A stretch of DNA of 64,000 nucleotides from Bog-159 sp963738345 (GTDB lineage: Bacteria; Acidobacteriota; Terriglobia; Bryobacterales; Bryobacteraceae), in contig CAVTWI010000002.1 of NCBI GenBank assembly GCA_963738345.1, positions 6,758,001 through 6,822,000 on the forward strand. Direction: 5' to 3'. Below the pieces are notes generated by a model. It had not been told where the DNA came from, ran no database searches, and saw only the letters and a list, made by a program, of their open reading frames with translations. A program made the position numbers and the translations under genes. Within the stretch, counting starts at the first letter, position 1. Every line of letters starts with the position of its first letter. Of the stretch, positions 56,205 through 64,000 are shown in pieces.

Positions 56205-57909
56205 ATGCCATTGCAAAGCTACACCATCACCCAAGGCCGCGACCGCGCGCCTGCACGCGCCATGCTCAAGGCCATCGGATTCACCGATGCAGACCTGGCC
56301 AAGCCCATTATCGGCGTCGCCAACACGTGGATCGAAACCATGCCGTGCAACTACAATTTGCGCGAGTTGGCGGTCAAGGTGAAGGAGGGCATCCGCGCCG
56401 CCGGCGGCACGCCCATGGAGTTCAACACCATCGCCATCAGCGACGGCGTCACCATGGGAACCGAAGGCATGAAGGCCTCGCTGGTGAGCCGCGAAGTGAT
56501 CGCCGATTCGATCGAACTGGTGGCGCGCGGACATATGTTCGACGGCATCGTGGCGCTGGTGGCTTGCGACAAGACCATCCCCGGCGCGGCCATGGCGCTG
56601 CTGCGGCTGAACGTGCCGGGCGTGGTGCTGTATGGCGGATCGATTCTGCCGGGCCGGCATAACGGCCGCGACATCACGATTCAGGATGTTTTCGAAGCGG
56701 TGGGCGCCAATGCGGCCGGGCGCATGAGCGACGAGGAATTGCTGGACATCGAGAACCACGCGTGTCCGGGCGCGGGCGCGTGCGGCGGCCAGTTCACCGC
56801 CAACACCATGGCGACGGTGATGGAACTGATCGGGCTCTCGCCCATGGGCACGGCCGCGGTTCCGCAGGTGGATCCGCGCGCAAGAACGACGTGAGCTTCC
56901 GCTGCGGCGAAGTGGTTATGGATGCGGTGCGGAAGAATCGCCTGCCGCGCGCAGATCGCCACGCGCACGGCTTTCGCCAATGCCATCGCGGGTGTCGCGG
57001 CCACGGGCGGATCCACCAACGCGGTGCTGCATCTGCTGGCGATGGCGCGCGAGGCCGGCGTGCCGCTCGACGATCGACGATTTCCAGGAGATCTGCCGGC
57101 GCACGCCGCGTATTGGTGGATCTGAAGCCGGGCGGCAAGTTCGTGGCGGTGGACGTGGATAAGGCCGGCGGCATCGGCGTGATCGCGCAACGGCTGGTGG
57201 AAGGCGGTTACGTGGATGGCTCCGCGCTGACGTGCACGGGCCGCACCTTCGCCGAAGAAGCCGCCGAGGCGCGCGAGACTCCGGGCCAGGAAGTGATTCG
57301 TCCGCTGAGCGAAGCCATTGAAGCCGCGCGGCGGCATGGCGATTCTGCGCGGATCGCTGGCGCCCGATGGCTGCGTGATCAAGCTGGCGGGACACGACCG
57401 CATGCAGCATCGCGGTCCGGCGCGCGTGTTCGATCGCGAAGAGGAGGCCATGACCGCGGTGACCAGCGGAAGTATTAAGCCGGGCGACGTGGTGGTGATC
57501 CGGTATGAAGGGCCGCGCGGCGGTCCGGGCATGCGCGAGATGCTGGGCGTCACCGGGGCGATCGTGGGCGAAGGACTTTCGGAAAGCGTGGCGCTGGTGA
57601 CCGACGGCCGTTTCAGCGGCGCGACGCACGGTTTCATGGTGGCGCACGTCGTGCCCGAGGCGTATCAACGGCGGGCCGATCGCGGCGGTGCAGGAAGGCG
57701 ATTCCATCGTCATCGACGTGGATGCGGGGACCATCAATCTGGATGTTGCGCCCGAAGTAATTCGGGAACGCATGGCCGCTTGGAAACCGCCCGCCGCCAG
57801 CTATCACGCGGGCGTGTTCGCGAAATATGTAGCGCTGGTGGCGTCGGCATCGGAAGGTGCTGTCACCGTCGCCTCCGCCGAATCAATTGCCGCGCGGCAG
57901 CCACGCTGA
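56205..57909 (+). CDS. ilvD: Dihydroxy-acid dehydratase, about six frameshifts
   Basis: IlvD dehydrates 2,3-dihydroxy-acids in valine, leucine and isoleucine synthesis using an Fe-S cluster. The first 230 residues are intact: KPIIGVANTWIETMPCNYNL, VALVACDKTIPGAAMALLRL and ENHACPGAGACGGQFTANTM with cluster and metal ligands. After about 56880 the frame changes repeatedly near 56945, 57070, 57108, 57335 and 57665. In order the frames still read GVAATGGSTNAVLHLLAMAR, VDKAGGIGVIAQRLVEGGYV, KPRGGMAILRGSLAPDG and LVTDGRFSGATHGFMVAHVV, then the C-terminal AGVFAKYVALV. The extent fits 568 codons plus one base. Its last 47 bases overlap the convergent PAP2 gene. Confidence 0.85.
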
Positions 57910-58549
57910 AGACCCAGACGATGGCAGCGGCGTATCCGGCCAGCACATCGCTGAAGTAGTGAACGCCCAGGTAGATCCGCGAATAACCAATCGCGGCGAT
58001 GAGCAGCGCGGCGCCGATGTAATACGACACGTGGCGGGCGCGGCTTTCCGTGCGCATCCCGGCGAAGGCCGCCAATACTCCGAAAAACACACACGACACC
58101 AGCGAATGGCCGCTTGGGAAACTGTAGCCGATAGGCTCGGCTAGACCGAAGAAGGCCACCGGCCGCGTGCGGTGGAACATCAGCTTCAACATTTGGTCGA
58201 GCAACTCGGCGCCGAGCACGGCGGTGACGAAGAGAGCGGCGGTGCGGGGCCTTCCGGAGCGCACATATAAAAACACCACCAGTATGCCGAGCGCGATCAG
58301 CGAGGAAGGCGATCCGATAAAACTCAGCCCGCGCATGGCGCTTGTCAGCACCGGAGTGGCGTGCGAGTGAACGAGTTCGCGGACGCTATCGTCCAGGCGT
58401 TGCGTGGAACCGTGGAGAACGCTTTCAGCCAGCCAGCCGAAGAGCAGAAGTGCGGCGGCAGCCAGCAGCAGGCCGATGATGAGCGAGCGGCTTATGTTTG
58501 CGGCCAGGCCTGCGTTGGGGTCGAGGGGCGGTGCGGTGGGATCGGCCAA
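57863..58549 (-). CDS. PAP2 family membrane phosphatase
   Basis: The 228-residue protein has six predicted helices and the three-part phosphatase motif: KLMFHRTRP, FPSGHSLVS and SRIYLGVHYFSDVLAGY. Family members dephosphorylate undecaprenyl pyrophosphate or phosphatidic acid on the outer face of the membrane. The N-terminal 20 residues are polar and Pro-rich. The C-terminal RRRRR stretch is translated from bases that are also ilvD coding sequence on the other strand. It is divergent from the MBL hydrolase gene (45-base gap). Confidence 0.92.
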   Translation of the reverse strand: MADPTAPPLDPNAGLAANISRSLIIGLLLAAAALLLFGWLAESVLHGSTQRLDDSVRELVHSHATPVLTSAMRGLSFIGSPSSLIALGILVVFLYVRSGRPRTAALFVTAVLGAELLDQMLKLMFHRTRPVAFFGLAEPIGYSFPSGHSLVSCVFFGVLAAFAGMRTESRARHVSYYIGAALLIAAIGYSRIYLGVHYFSDVLAGYAAAIVWVFSVAAARQLIRRRRR

Positions 58550-58594
58550 CTTTCAGTTTAGACTGTTATACACTATGTCCCTGGAGGCGTTCGC

Positions 58595-59533
58595 ATGAAA
58601 CGGTTGCTGATCCTACCCCTCTTTCTGGCGCTTGGCACTTTGGCGTTGTTCGTCTCGCGGACCGACGCCAAGCCGGAAACTATTGCGAGCGTCGCGCCCG
58701 GCGTGTGGTTTCGCGAGGGCGACATCAAGAATCTGGGACACTGCAACAACATCGTGATCGAGATGAAGGACTATCTGATCGTGGTGGATGCGAATTTTCC
58801 CAGCGGCGCGCGCGCCACCTTGGCAGACATCAAGCGAGTTTCGTCTAAGCCGGTGAAGTATGTGTTCGACACGCATCACCACGGCGACCATGTCTACGGG
58901 AACGCGGTGTGGACGGAGGCGGGCGCTACTACGCTGGCGTACCGCGGCGTGGCCGAGGAGATGAAACGCTACGAACCGGCGCGCTGGCAGCAGACGGAGA
59001 AGGAGCGCAAGGACGTCGCCGATATGCACCAGCCGAGCGTGGAACCGCCCAAGCAGACCTTCGCGGAAAAAATGTTTGTGCTGAACGATGGATCCCGCAA
59101 AGTAGAGTTTCATTTCTTCGGCTGGGCGCACACGCGCGGCGATGGATTCGTATATCTGCCGAAGGAGCAGATCCTCTGTACGGGCGATGCAGTGGCCAAC
59201 GGACCTTATAACTATACGGCTGATGGGAACATCGGCAACTGGCCGGCGGTGGTCGGCGCGGCGCAGAAGTTGAAGGTGAAGACGGTGCTGCCGGGCCATG
59301 GCGTGCCGGGAGGTCCGGAGGTGCTGGCGGGGCAGGCGTTGTTCATGGTGGAATTGCGCAAGGCGGTGAAGTCGGCGATGGACCAAGGAAAGACTCCGGC
59401 GGATCTGGCGAAATTGCAGTTGCCGGACAGCGTCAAAAACTGGGTGGGAGACGGACTGGCGGGGCAGGCGAAGGACGCCTGGGAAGAGATTCAGCAAGGC
59501 AAACCGCACGGCGAGATATCCGGAGGAAAATAA
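58595..59533 (+). CDS. Exported MBL-fold metallo-hydrolase
   Basis: The 312-residue protein has an N-terminal hydrophobic signal (MKRLLILPLFLALGTLALFV). The zinc motif THHHGDH (93-99: His94, His96, Asp98, His99) is followed by a further His in FGWAHTRGDG, Asp in ILCTGDAVANG and His in VLPGHGVPGG, giving a full binuclear site. This is the general layout of periplasmic MBL hydrolases, including quinoprotein-relay SoxH-like and lactamase-like members; no substrate can be named. The ATG lies 45 bases from the divergent PAP2 gene. Confidence 0.88.
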   Translation: MKRLLILPLFLALGTLALFVSRTDAKPETIASVAPGVWFREGDIKNLGHCNNIVIEMKDYLIVVDANFPSGARATLADIKRVSSKPVKYVFDTHHHGDHVYGNAVWTEAGATTLAYRGVAEEMKRYEPARWQQTEKERKDVADMHQPSVEPPKQTFAEKMFVLNDGSRKVEFHFFGWAHTRGDGFVYLPKEQILCTGDAVANGPYNYTADGNIGNWPAVVGAAQKLKVKTVLPGHGVPGGPEVLAGQALFMVELRKAVKSAMDQGKTPADLAKLQLPDSVKNWVGDGLAGQAKDAWEEIQQGKPHGEISGGK

Positions 59534-59575
59534 AGCGCGTCACTTCCGCCTCGACTGCGCGGGACCGATCTGAAC

Positions 59576-59920
59576 ATGGCGGCCACCGTCCGCGCGGGCC
59601 GGATTATCCTGTTCCTCATGCTCTTCCCAATCGTCGTGTTTTTTACACCAGCCTGGCTCTGGGTCATGCGTGAGGTACTCACATTCGGTAAACAACAGTT
59701 GGAATTGCGCCGCGAATTCTGGCTGATCGGCAGCACCAGTATCTTCGACCGGCAAAGAATCCGCAACTTGAGAGTGGATGTGGTCAATCTCAAAGGCTAC
59801 CGCCACGCCATCGTCTTCGACCACGACCCTGCCGTCATCACGGATTTCGGCAAAGACCTCGACGAAACTGAAGCCCACATGGTCGTAAGCGCCATTACAC
59901 GATGGCTGAACGGGAACTAA
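59576..59920 (+). CDS. Small membrane protein, uncharacterised
   Basis: The 114-residue protein has one membrane helix (residues about 9-31, RIILFLMLFPIVVFFTPAWL), followed by a beta-rich cytoplasmic part (TFGKQQLELRREFWLIGSTS, then RNLRVDVVNLKGYRHAIVFD) ending in FGKDLDETEAHMVVSAITRW. The tail resembles a family of Acidobacterial PH-like membrane proteins that normally carry a second N-terminal helix, so this may be a short form. It lies 42 bases after the MBL gene on the same strand. Confidence 0.6.
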   Translation: MAATVRAGRIILFLMLFPIVVFFTPAWLWVMREVLTFGKQQLELRREFWLIGSTSIFDRQRIRNLRVDVVNLKGYRHAIVFDHDPAVITDFGKDLDETEAHMVVSAITRWLNGN

Positions 59921-59936
59921 CCTAACTCGGTGCTTC

Positions 59937-60176
59937 GTGATCTGTTGCGTCCTCGCCATTGCGATTCCTCCATCCACAGCCTCAACTAATCAATGCGATC
60001 TTCACTCCAAACGGGTCGCCGCCATCGGCTATCCATGGCTTGCCCGAGCAGCTTACCTCCAAGGCGTCGTCAAGTCAGTCGCCACCCTCTCACCGGATGG
60101 GAAGGTTGCCCACATCATGACCCTATCCGGGCTCGAACCACTAGATTGCGAATGCCTACCCGCGGGAGTAACATAA
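59937..60176 (+). pseudogene. Probable fragment of a TonB C-terminal-like domain
   Basis: The 79 codons carry RVAAIGYPWLARAAYLQGVV and KSVATLSPDGKVAHIMTLSG. This matches the first half of the TonB C-terminal domain seen in many Acidobacterial proteins, which usually read YPPLARxARIQGxVxLxVxI then a second half. The second half is missing; after LSG the frame continues with EPLDCECLPAGVT and stops. The last 34 bases belong to the unit that is duplicated downstream at 62353. A truncated, probably non-functional gene is the best reading, and the duplication may have caused it. Confidence 0.5.
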
Positions 60177-60205
60177 CGCAAGGTCGGTCTGTAAATCCGG
60201 CATTT

Positions 60206-60222
60206 AAGGAGGGGATGTAATG
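60206..60222 (+). promoter_or_regulatory. Leader with strong RBS and start-stop AUGUAA before the FG-GAP gene
   Basis: AAGGAGGGG (60206-60214) is followed by ATGTAATG: ATG-TAA (60215-60220) is a two-codon start-stop that overlaps the gene's ATG (60220-60222). The same 17 bases recur before copy 2 at 62415-62431. Confidence 0.6.
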
Positions 60223-62337
60223 CGAACTCTGCGGCTTTTAACATTTCTACTCTTAACGGCGAAGGTAGGCCTCGCCGTAAACTTCAACACCTCCCGCGCC
60301 GTCTACACCGGCGTCACGCCTGCCTCCGTCGCCGCCGGCGACTTCAACGGCGACGGAAAGCCTGACATCGCCGTGGCCAACAGCAGTTCGAACGATATAT
60401 CCATCGTGCTCACAGGCGTCCAGCGGTCGGTGAACTACCCCGCCCTCAAGAATCCCTCATACGTAGCGGTGGCCGACTTCAACGCCGACGGCAATCTTGA
60501 CCTCGTAGTAGTCAACAGCGGGTCCAGTAACGTTTCCATCCTGCTCGGCAACGGTGACGGCACATTCCAGTCCCAAGTCCCCTATGCCACCGGTCACGCG
60601 CCCGATTCCGTAACAATAGCTGACTTCAACGGCGATGGAAAGCTGGACCTGGCGGTCGCCAATAGCGACGCCAAAAATGTCTCCATCCTCCTGGGCAACG
60701 GGGATGGGACTTTCCGTCCACAAGTCACCTACGCCGCCAGTCGCCAGCAGGTGCTCTCCATAGCGACCGCCGACTTTAACGGAGACGGTAAACTCGACCT
60801 TGTGGTCGCTGATAACAATTTCGATGTGTGGGTGCTCAAAGGTAACGGCGACGGAACTTTTCAGAAACCGGTCGAATCCGCGGCTGGCACCGCTCCCACT
60901 TCGGTAGCAGTCGGTGATTTCAATGGCGACGGCATACCGGACTTGGCGGTCGCCGCCACCAGTTTCTACATCCTGATCGGTAAGGGCGATGGCACCTTTC
61001 AGCCCCCCGTCAAATACCCAACCATTGATATCCCGGACTTCGTCGCGGTGGGCGATTTCAACGGAGATGGCAAACTCGACGTCGCCGTTGCCAACGGCCA
61101 GAATAATACCGTCTCCATCCTGCAGGGCAACGGCGACGGCACGCTCCAGGCCCAAGTTCTCTATCCTGCCGGTACCCAGCCCGCCTCCATCGCCATTGCC
61201 GATTTTAACTCCGACGGCAAAAAGGATCTGGCAGTGGCCAACTCCGGCTCCGGAAGCGTCCTCTTCATGTTGGGTGTGGGGGGGGGCGCGTTCCAGCATC
61301 CCGTCAACTTCAACGCTGGCTCCGGTTCCCTCTATGCGGCCGCGGGCGATTTCAACGGCGACGGAAAGCCGGATCTCGCCGTCACCAACCAACTTGTGAG
61401 CGGGACGTCTGGCGGCCTCCAGATTCTCCTTGGAAAAGGCGACAGCACATTTCAGCCGCCCGTCGCCTATGACGTAGGATTGTGGGCATCTGGCATCGTC
61501 GCCGCCGACTTCAATGGCGATGGCAAGTTGGACCTGGCGATCGGTCATTTCGAGGATCCCGGTGGAATCTCGATCCTTTTAGGAAATGGCGATGGGACCT
61601 TCCGGCCCCAAGTCGTCTACGCGGCGGGCAGCTATCCCGGTCAACTGGCCGTCGGCGATTTCAACGGCGACGGCAAACTCGACTTGGCCGTGGCCAACGC
61701 CGGCGCCGACAACATATCCATCCTTCTCGGAAATGGCGACGGCACTTTCCAGCCGCAGGCCATTTACAGCACCGGAAAAACAGATCCCTCTGGCGTGGCA
61801 GTCGCCGATTTTAATGGTGACGGTAAAGCCGACCTCGCGATTTCCGGCGGCCCTTTAGTTATCATGCTGGGAAATGGAGACGGCACATTCCAGCCTCCGT
61901 TGACCTATTCAACCGAGGAAGTGGAAACTTCCGTCGCTGTGGGCGACTTCAACGGCGATGGTAAACCAGACCTCGCGGTCAGTATCTCGTTGGGCAACGT
62001 CCCACTCGTAGTTTTGTTGGGCAATGGAGATGGAACCTTCCGACCCGCCGTGGGCTATATCTTCGCTGGCCTTTCATTCTCCCAGGCAGTCGTCGTTGCA
62101 GATTTTACCGGAGACGGCATTTTGGACCTGGCCGTCTCGGTCGACGGCAGCGGCAGCGTCTGGGTGCTCCCGGGTATCGGCGACGGCACATTCTCGCTGC
62201 ATCCCGTCGCCTTTAGCACCGCTATGGACCCATTCGGCATGGCCGTCGCGGACTTCAATCTCGACGGCAAGGCCGACCTCGCCGTAGCTACTCCCTCCTG
62301 CGTGACTCTGTTGACTAACACGACTCCGGCGCGATAG
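60220..62337 (+). CDS. Exported FG-GAP/VCBS repeat protein, fourteen repeats
   Basis: The 705-residue protein has a signal peptide (MRTLRLLTFLLLTAKVGLAV). I count 14 units with the Ca2+-binding loop DFNGDGKxDLAVAN followed by a segment such as NVSILLGNGDGTFQ. Fourteen blades would fit two seven-bladed propellers. The eighth and fourteenth units are irregular (TNQLVSGTSGGLQILLGKGD; CVTLLTNTTPAR), and the last lacks the usual GNGDGTF ending. Proteins of this type are secreted or surface adhesion and glycan-binding proteins; there is no visible enzymatic domain. Its ATG has AAGGAGGGG at good spacing. The downstream paralogue is a tandem copy. Confidence 0.9.
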   Translation: MRTLRLLTFLLLTAKVGLAVNFNTSRAVYTGVTPASVAAGDFNGDGKPDIAVANSSSNDISIVLTGVQRSVNYPALKNPSYVAVADFNADGNLDLVVVNSGSSNVSILLGNGDGTFQSQVPYATGHAPDSVTIADFNGDGKLDLAVANSDAKNVSILLGNGDGTFRPQVTYAASRQQVLSIATADFNGDGKLDLVVADNNFDVWVLKGNGDGTFQKPVESAAGTAPTSVAVGDFNGDGIPDLAVAATSFYILIGKGDGTFQPPVKYPTIDIPDFVAVGDFNGDGKLDVAVANGQNNTVSILQGNGDGTLQAQVLYPAGTQPASIAIADFNSDGKKDLAVANSGSGSVLFMLGVGGGAFQHPVNFNAGSGSLYAAAGDFNGDGKPDLAVTNQLVSGTSGGLQILLGKGDSTFQPPVAYDVGLWASGIVAADFNGDGKLDLAIGHFEDPGGISILLGNGDGTFRPQVVYAAGSYPGQLAVGDFNGDGKLDLAVANAGADNISILLGNGDGTFQPQAIYSTGKTDPSGVAVADFNGDGKADLAISGGPLVIMLGNGDGTFQPPLTYSTEEVETSVAVGDFNGDGKPDLAVSISLGNVPLVVLLGNGDGTFRPAVGYIFAGLSFSQAVVVADFTGDGILDLAVSVDGSGSVWVLPGIGDGTFSLHPVAFSTAMDPFGMAVADFNLDGKADLAVATPSCVTLLTNTTPAR

Positions 62338-62352
62338 GAACAGTAGGCCGCC

Positions 62353-64000
62353 AGATTGCGAACGCCGTCCCGGGGAGTAACATAACGCAGGGTCGCGCTG
62401 TAAGTCCGGCATTTAAGGAGGGGATGTAATGCGAACTCTGGGATTTGTCACAATTCTCGTCTTAGCGGCGAAAATAAGCCTCGCCGTAAACTTCAATACC
62501 TCGCGCGCCGCCTTCACCGGCATCGCCCCTGCCTCCGTCGCCACCGGCGACTTCAATGGCGACGGGAAGCCGGACGTCGCCGTGGCCAACAGCGGCTCGA
62601 ACGATATATCCATCGTGCTGACGGACGTCGAGCACTCGGTAAAATACCCGGTCCTCAAGAACCCTACCTACATAGCGGTGGGCGATTTCAACGGCGACGG
62701 CAAACTTGACCTCGTGGTAGTCAACACCCTGTCCAATAACGTGTCCATACTGCTGGGCAACGGTGACGGCACATTCCAACCGCAGGTCCCCTACGCCACC
62801 GGTCAGGATCCCGATGCCGTGGCAGTGGCCGACTTTAACGGCGACGGGAAGCTCGATTTAGCGGTCGCCAATCACTATTCCAAGAACGTCTCCATCCTAC
62901 TGGGCAACGGCGATGGGACTTTCCGGCCACAGGTGACCTATGCCGCCAGCCTTCGGCAAGTCCTCTCCATAGCCGCAGCCGACTTTAACGGCGATGGCAA
63001 ACTCGACCTGGTGGTCGCCGATAACAATTACGATGTTTGGGTGCTGAAAGGTAACGGCGACGGCACTTTTCAGAAACCGGTCGAGTCAGCGGCTGGCACG
63101 TTCCCCACTTCGGTAGCAGTCGGAGATTTCAATGGCGACGGCATACCGGATTTGGCGGTCGCGGCAGATAGTTTTTACATCCTGATCGGTAAGGGCGATG
63201 GTACGTTTCAGGCCCCCGTCAAATACCCAACCCGCGATATCCCCGCCTTCGTGGCGTTGGGCGATTTCAACGGCGATGGCAAACTCGACGTCGCCGTTGC
63301 CAACGGCCAGAATAATTCCGTCTCCATCCTGCAGGGCAACGGCGACGGCACGCTCCAGGCCCAAGTTCTCTATCCCGCCGGTACCCAGCCTGCCTCGATC
63401 ACCGTCGCCGATTTCAACTCCGATGGCAAAATGGATTTGGCCGTGGCTAACTCCGGCTCCGGAAGCGTCCTCTACATGTTAGGTGTAGGACGCGGCGCGT
63501 TTCAGCACCCCGTCAACTTCCATGCCGGTACAGATTCGTACTATCTGGTCTCAGGCGATTTCAACGGCGATGGAAAGCCCGATCTCGCGGTCACCAACCA
63601 ACTTGGTAAGCCGTCTGGAGGCCTTGAAATTCTGCTGGGAAATGGCGATGGCTCCTTCCACCGCCCAGTTACCTATGATGTGGGATCGAATGCGTCGCGT
63701 GTCATCACTGCGGACTTTAACGGCGACGGCAAGCTGGACCTGGCGATCGGTCATTTAAAAAACAGCGGCGCAATATCCATCCTGTTAGGAAATGGCGATG
63801 GCACCTTCCAACCCCCAGGGGACTATGCCGTGGGCGAATATCCGGAACAACTGGCCACCGGCGATTTCAACGGCGACGGCAAGCTCGATTTGGCCGTGGC
63901 CAATGGCGGCTCCAGTAGTATCTCGATCCTTCTAGGCAACGGAGACGGCACTTTCCAACCGCAGGTCATCTACCCCACTGGACAACAAGTAACCTCTGGC
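62353..64000 (+). repeat. Tandem duplication, copy 2 (runs past the window)
   Basis: The unit starts again with AGATTGCGAA, then a leader nearly identical to copy 1 (CCGGCATTTAAGGAGGGG and the ATGTAATG start region), then the paralogous gene. In copy 2 the bases corresponding to the TonB-fragment tail no longer form an open frame. Confidence 0.75.
62429..64000 (+). CDS. FG-GAP repeat protein, paralogue of the upstream gene (3' end outside window)
   Basis: Open for 524 codons to the window end without a stop. The start MRTLGFVTILVLAAKISLAV is a signal peptide, followed by at least ten DFNGDGK units in the same order as in the upstream copy. Unit five (DFNGDGIPDLAVAADSFYIL) matches the irregular fifth unit of copy 1. 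Differences cluster at the units' outer loops (for example TNQLGKPSGGLEILLGNGD against TNQLVSGTSGGLQILLGKGD). The same leader and RBS are present. It presumably encodes a similar secreted propeller with altered surface residues. Confidence 0.88.
   Translation, partial: MRTLGFVTILVLAAKISLAVNFNTSRAAFTGIAPASVATGDFNGDGKPDVAVANSGSNDISIVLTDVEHSVKYPVLKNPTYIAVGDFNGDGKLDLVVVNTLSNNVSILLGNGDGTFQPQVPYATGQDPDAVAVADFNGDGKLDLAVANHYSKNVSILLGNGDGTFRPQVTYAASLRQVLSIAAADFNGDGKLDLVVADNNYDVWVLKGNGDGTFQKPVESAAGTFPTSVAVGDFNGDGIPDLAVAADSFYILIGKGDGTFQAPVKYPTRDIPAFVALGDFNGDGKLDVAVANGQNNSVSILQGNGDGTLQAQVLYPAGTQPASITVADFNSDGKMDLAVANSGSGSVLYMLGVGRGAFQHPVNFHAGTDSYYLVSGDFNGDGKPDLAVTNQLGKPSGGLEILLGNGDGSFHRPVTYDVGSNASRVITADFNGDGKLDLAIGHLKNSGAISILLGNGDGTFQPPGDYAVGEYPEQLATGDFNGDGKLDLAVANGGSSSISILLGNGDGTFQPQVIYPTGQQVTSG

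Larger units (their letters stand above)
60143..62352 (+). repeat. Tandem duplication, copy 1
   Basis: The copy starts with AGATTGCGAA and includes the leader and the whole first FG-GAP gene. The same unit begins again at 62353. The offset is 2,210 bases at the unit start and 2,209 at the ATG, so a one-base deletion separates the leaders. The coding part of copy 2 diverges by scattered substitutions that mostly keep the protein. Confidence 0.75.

Noticed and set aside
60457..61548. A 363-codon minus-strand frame in the FG-GAP gene
   Set aside because: It is the periodic antisense of the repeats and shows only mirrored repeat residues.
60457..64000. Repeated GGCGACTTCAACGG-like words suggesting a CRISPR-like array
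   Set aside because: They are codons of the calcium loops in FG-GAP blades with regular 150-base protein periodicity and no unique spacers.

Overview
The window is GC-rich, gene-dense bacterial chromosome, about 60 genes in 64 kb with no gene-free gap longer than about 250 bases. The gene set points to Acidobacteriota, most likely the Solibacter/Bryobacter side of the phylum. This is inferred from a fused LptF-LptG permease, a fused E1 alpha/beta dehydrogenase, cytochrome c plus copper-monooxygenase and redoxin pairs, PQQ-like propellers, neutral-ceramidase-like hydrolases and long FG-GAP proteins. I saw no rRNA, tRNA, CRISPR array, prophage or complete insertion sequence. The assignment rests on gene content only.

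Layout. 1-13.7 kb: LPS export permease, TIM-barrel isomerase, Rpn-like nuclease (frameshifted), membrane spermidine-synthase-like protein, branched-chain-type E1 dehydrogenase, DinG helicase, QueD, 7Fe ferredoxin, GlyA and a glycosyltransferase. 13.7-20.9 kb (minus strand): a five-gene unit, PadR regulator - TolC - RND pump - membrane fusion protein - lactonase. Every junction is an ATGA overlap, but the three pump genes are full of single-base frameshifts. 20.9-29 kb: TypA, a V4R-like protein, an orphan transposase-type HTH protein, small proteins, then a minus-strand run of ceramidase-like hydrolase, RlpA, sigma-54 activator and glycosyltransferase. 29-39 kb: Smr protein, NusB, RibH, enoyl-CoA hydratase, LepA, YhhQ, enolase-superfamily enzyme, a 777-residue repeat/coiled-coil membrane protein, MgtC and a glutamine amidotransferase-like hydrolase. 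39-48 kb: methyltransferase, alpha/beta hydrolase, receiver-like protein, haem/copper monooxygenase with redoxin partner, TAP-like hydrolase, a TOPRIM-like (DUF4276) protein overlapped with an OLD-type ATPase (the best candidate defence-like module), and an ABC-2 permease. 48-60 kb: M23 peptidase, DUF3500 protein, zinc-ribbon protein, PurC-CvpA-HTH-Gph cluster, ion-channel protein with a PQQ-like propeller, IlvD, PAP2 phosphatase, MBL hydrolase. 60-64 kb: two tandem copies of an FG-GAP propeller gene; the second runs off the window.

How the genes relate. Many same-strand neighbours share ATGA start/stop overlaps and are probably translationally coupled. Many convergent pairs have touching or overlapping ends. 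Single-base indels, several in homopolymers, interrupt housekeeping genes (dinG, lepA, purC, ilvD, gph). I read most of these as sequence errors rather than gene death, and give merged gene extents for them.
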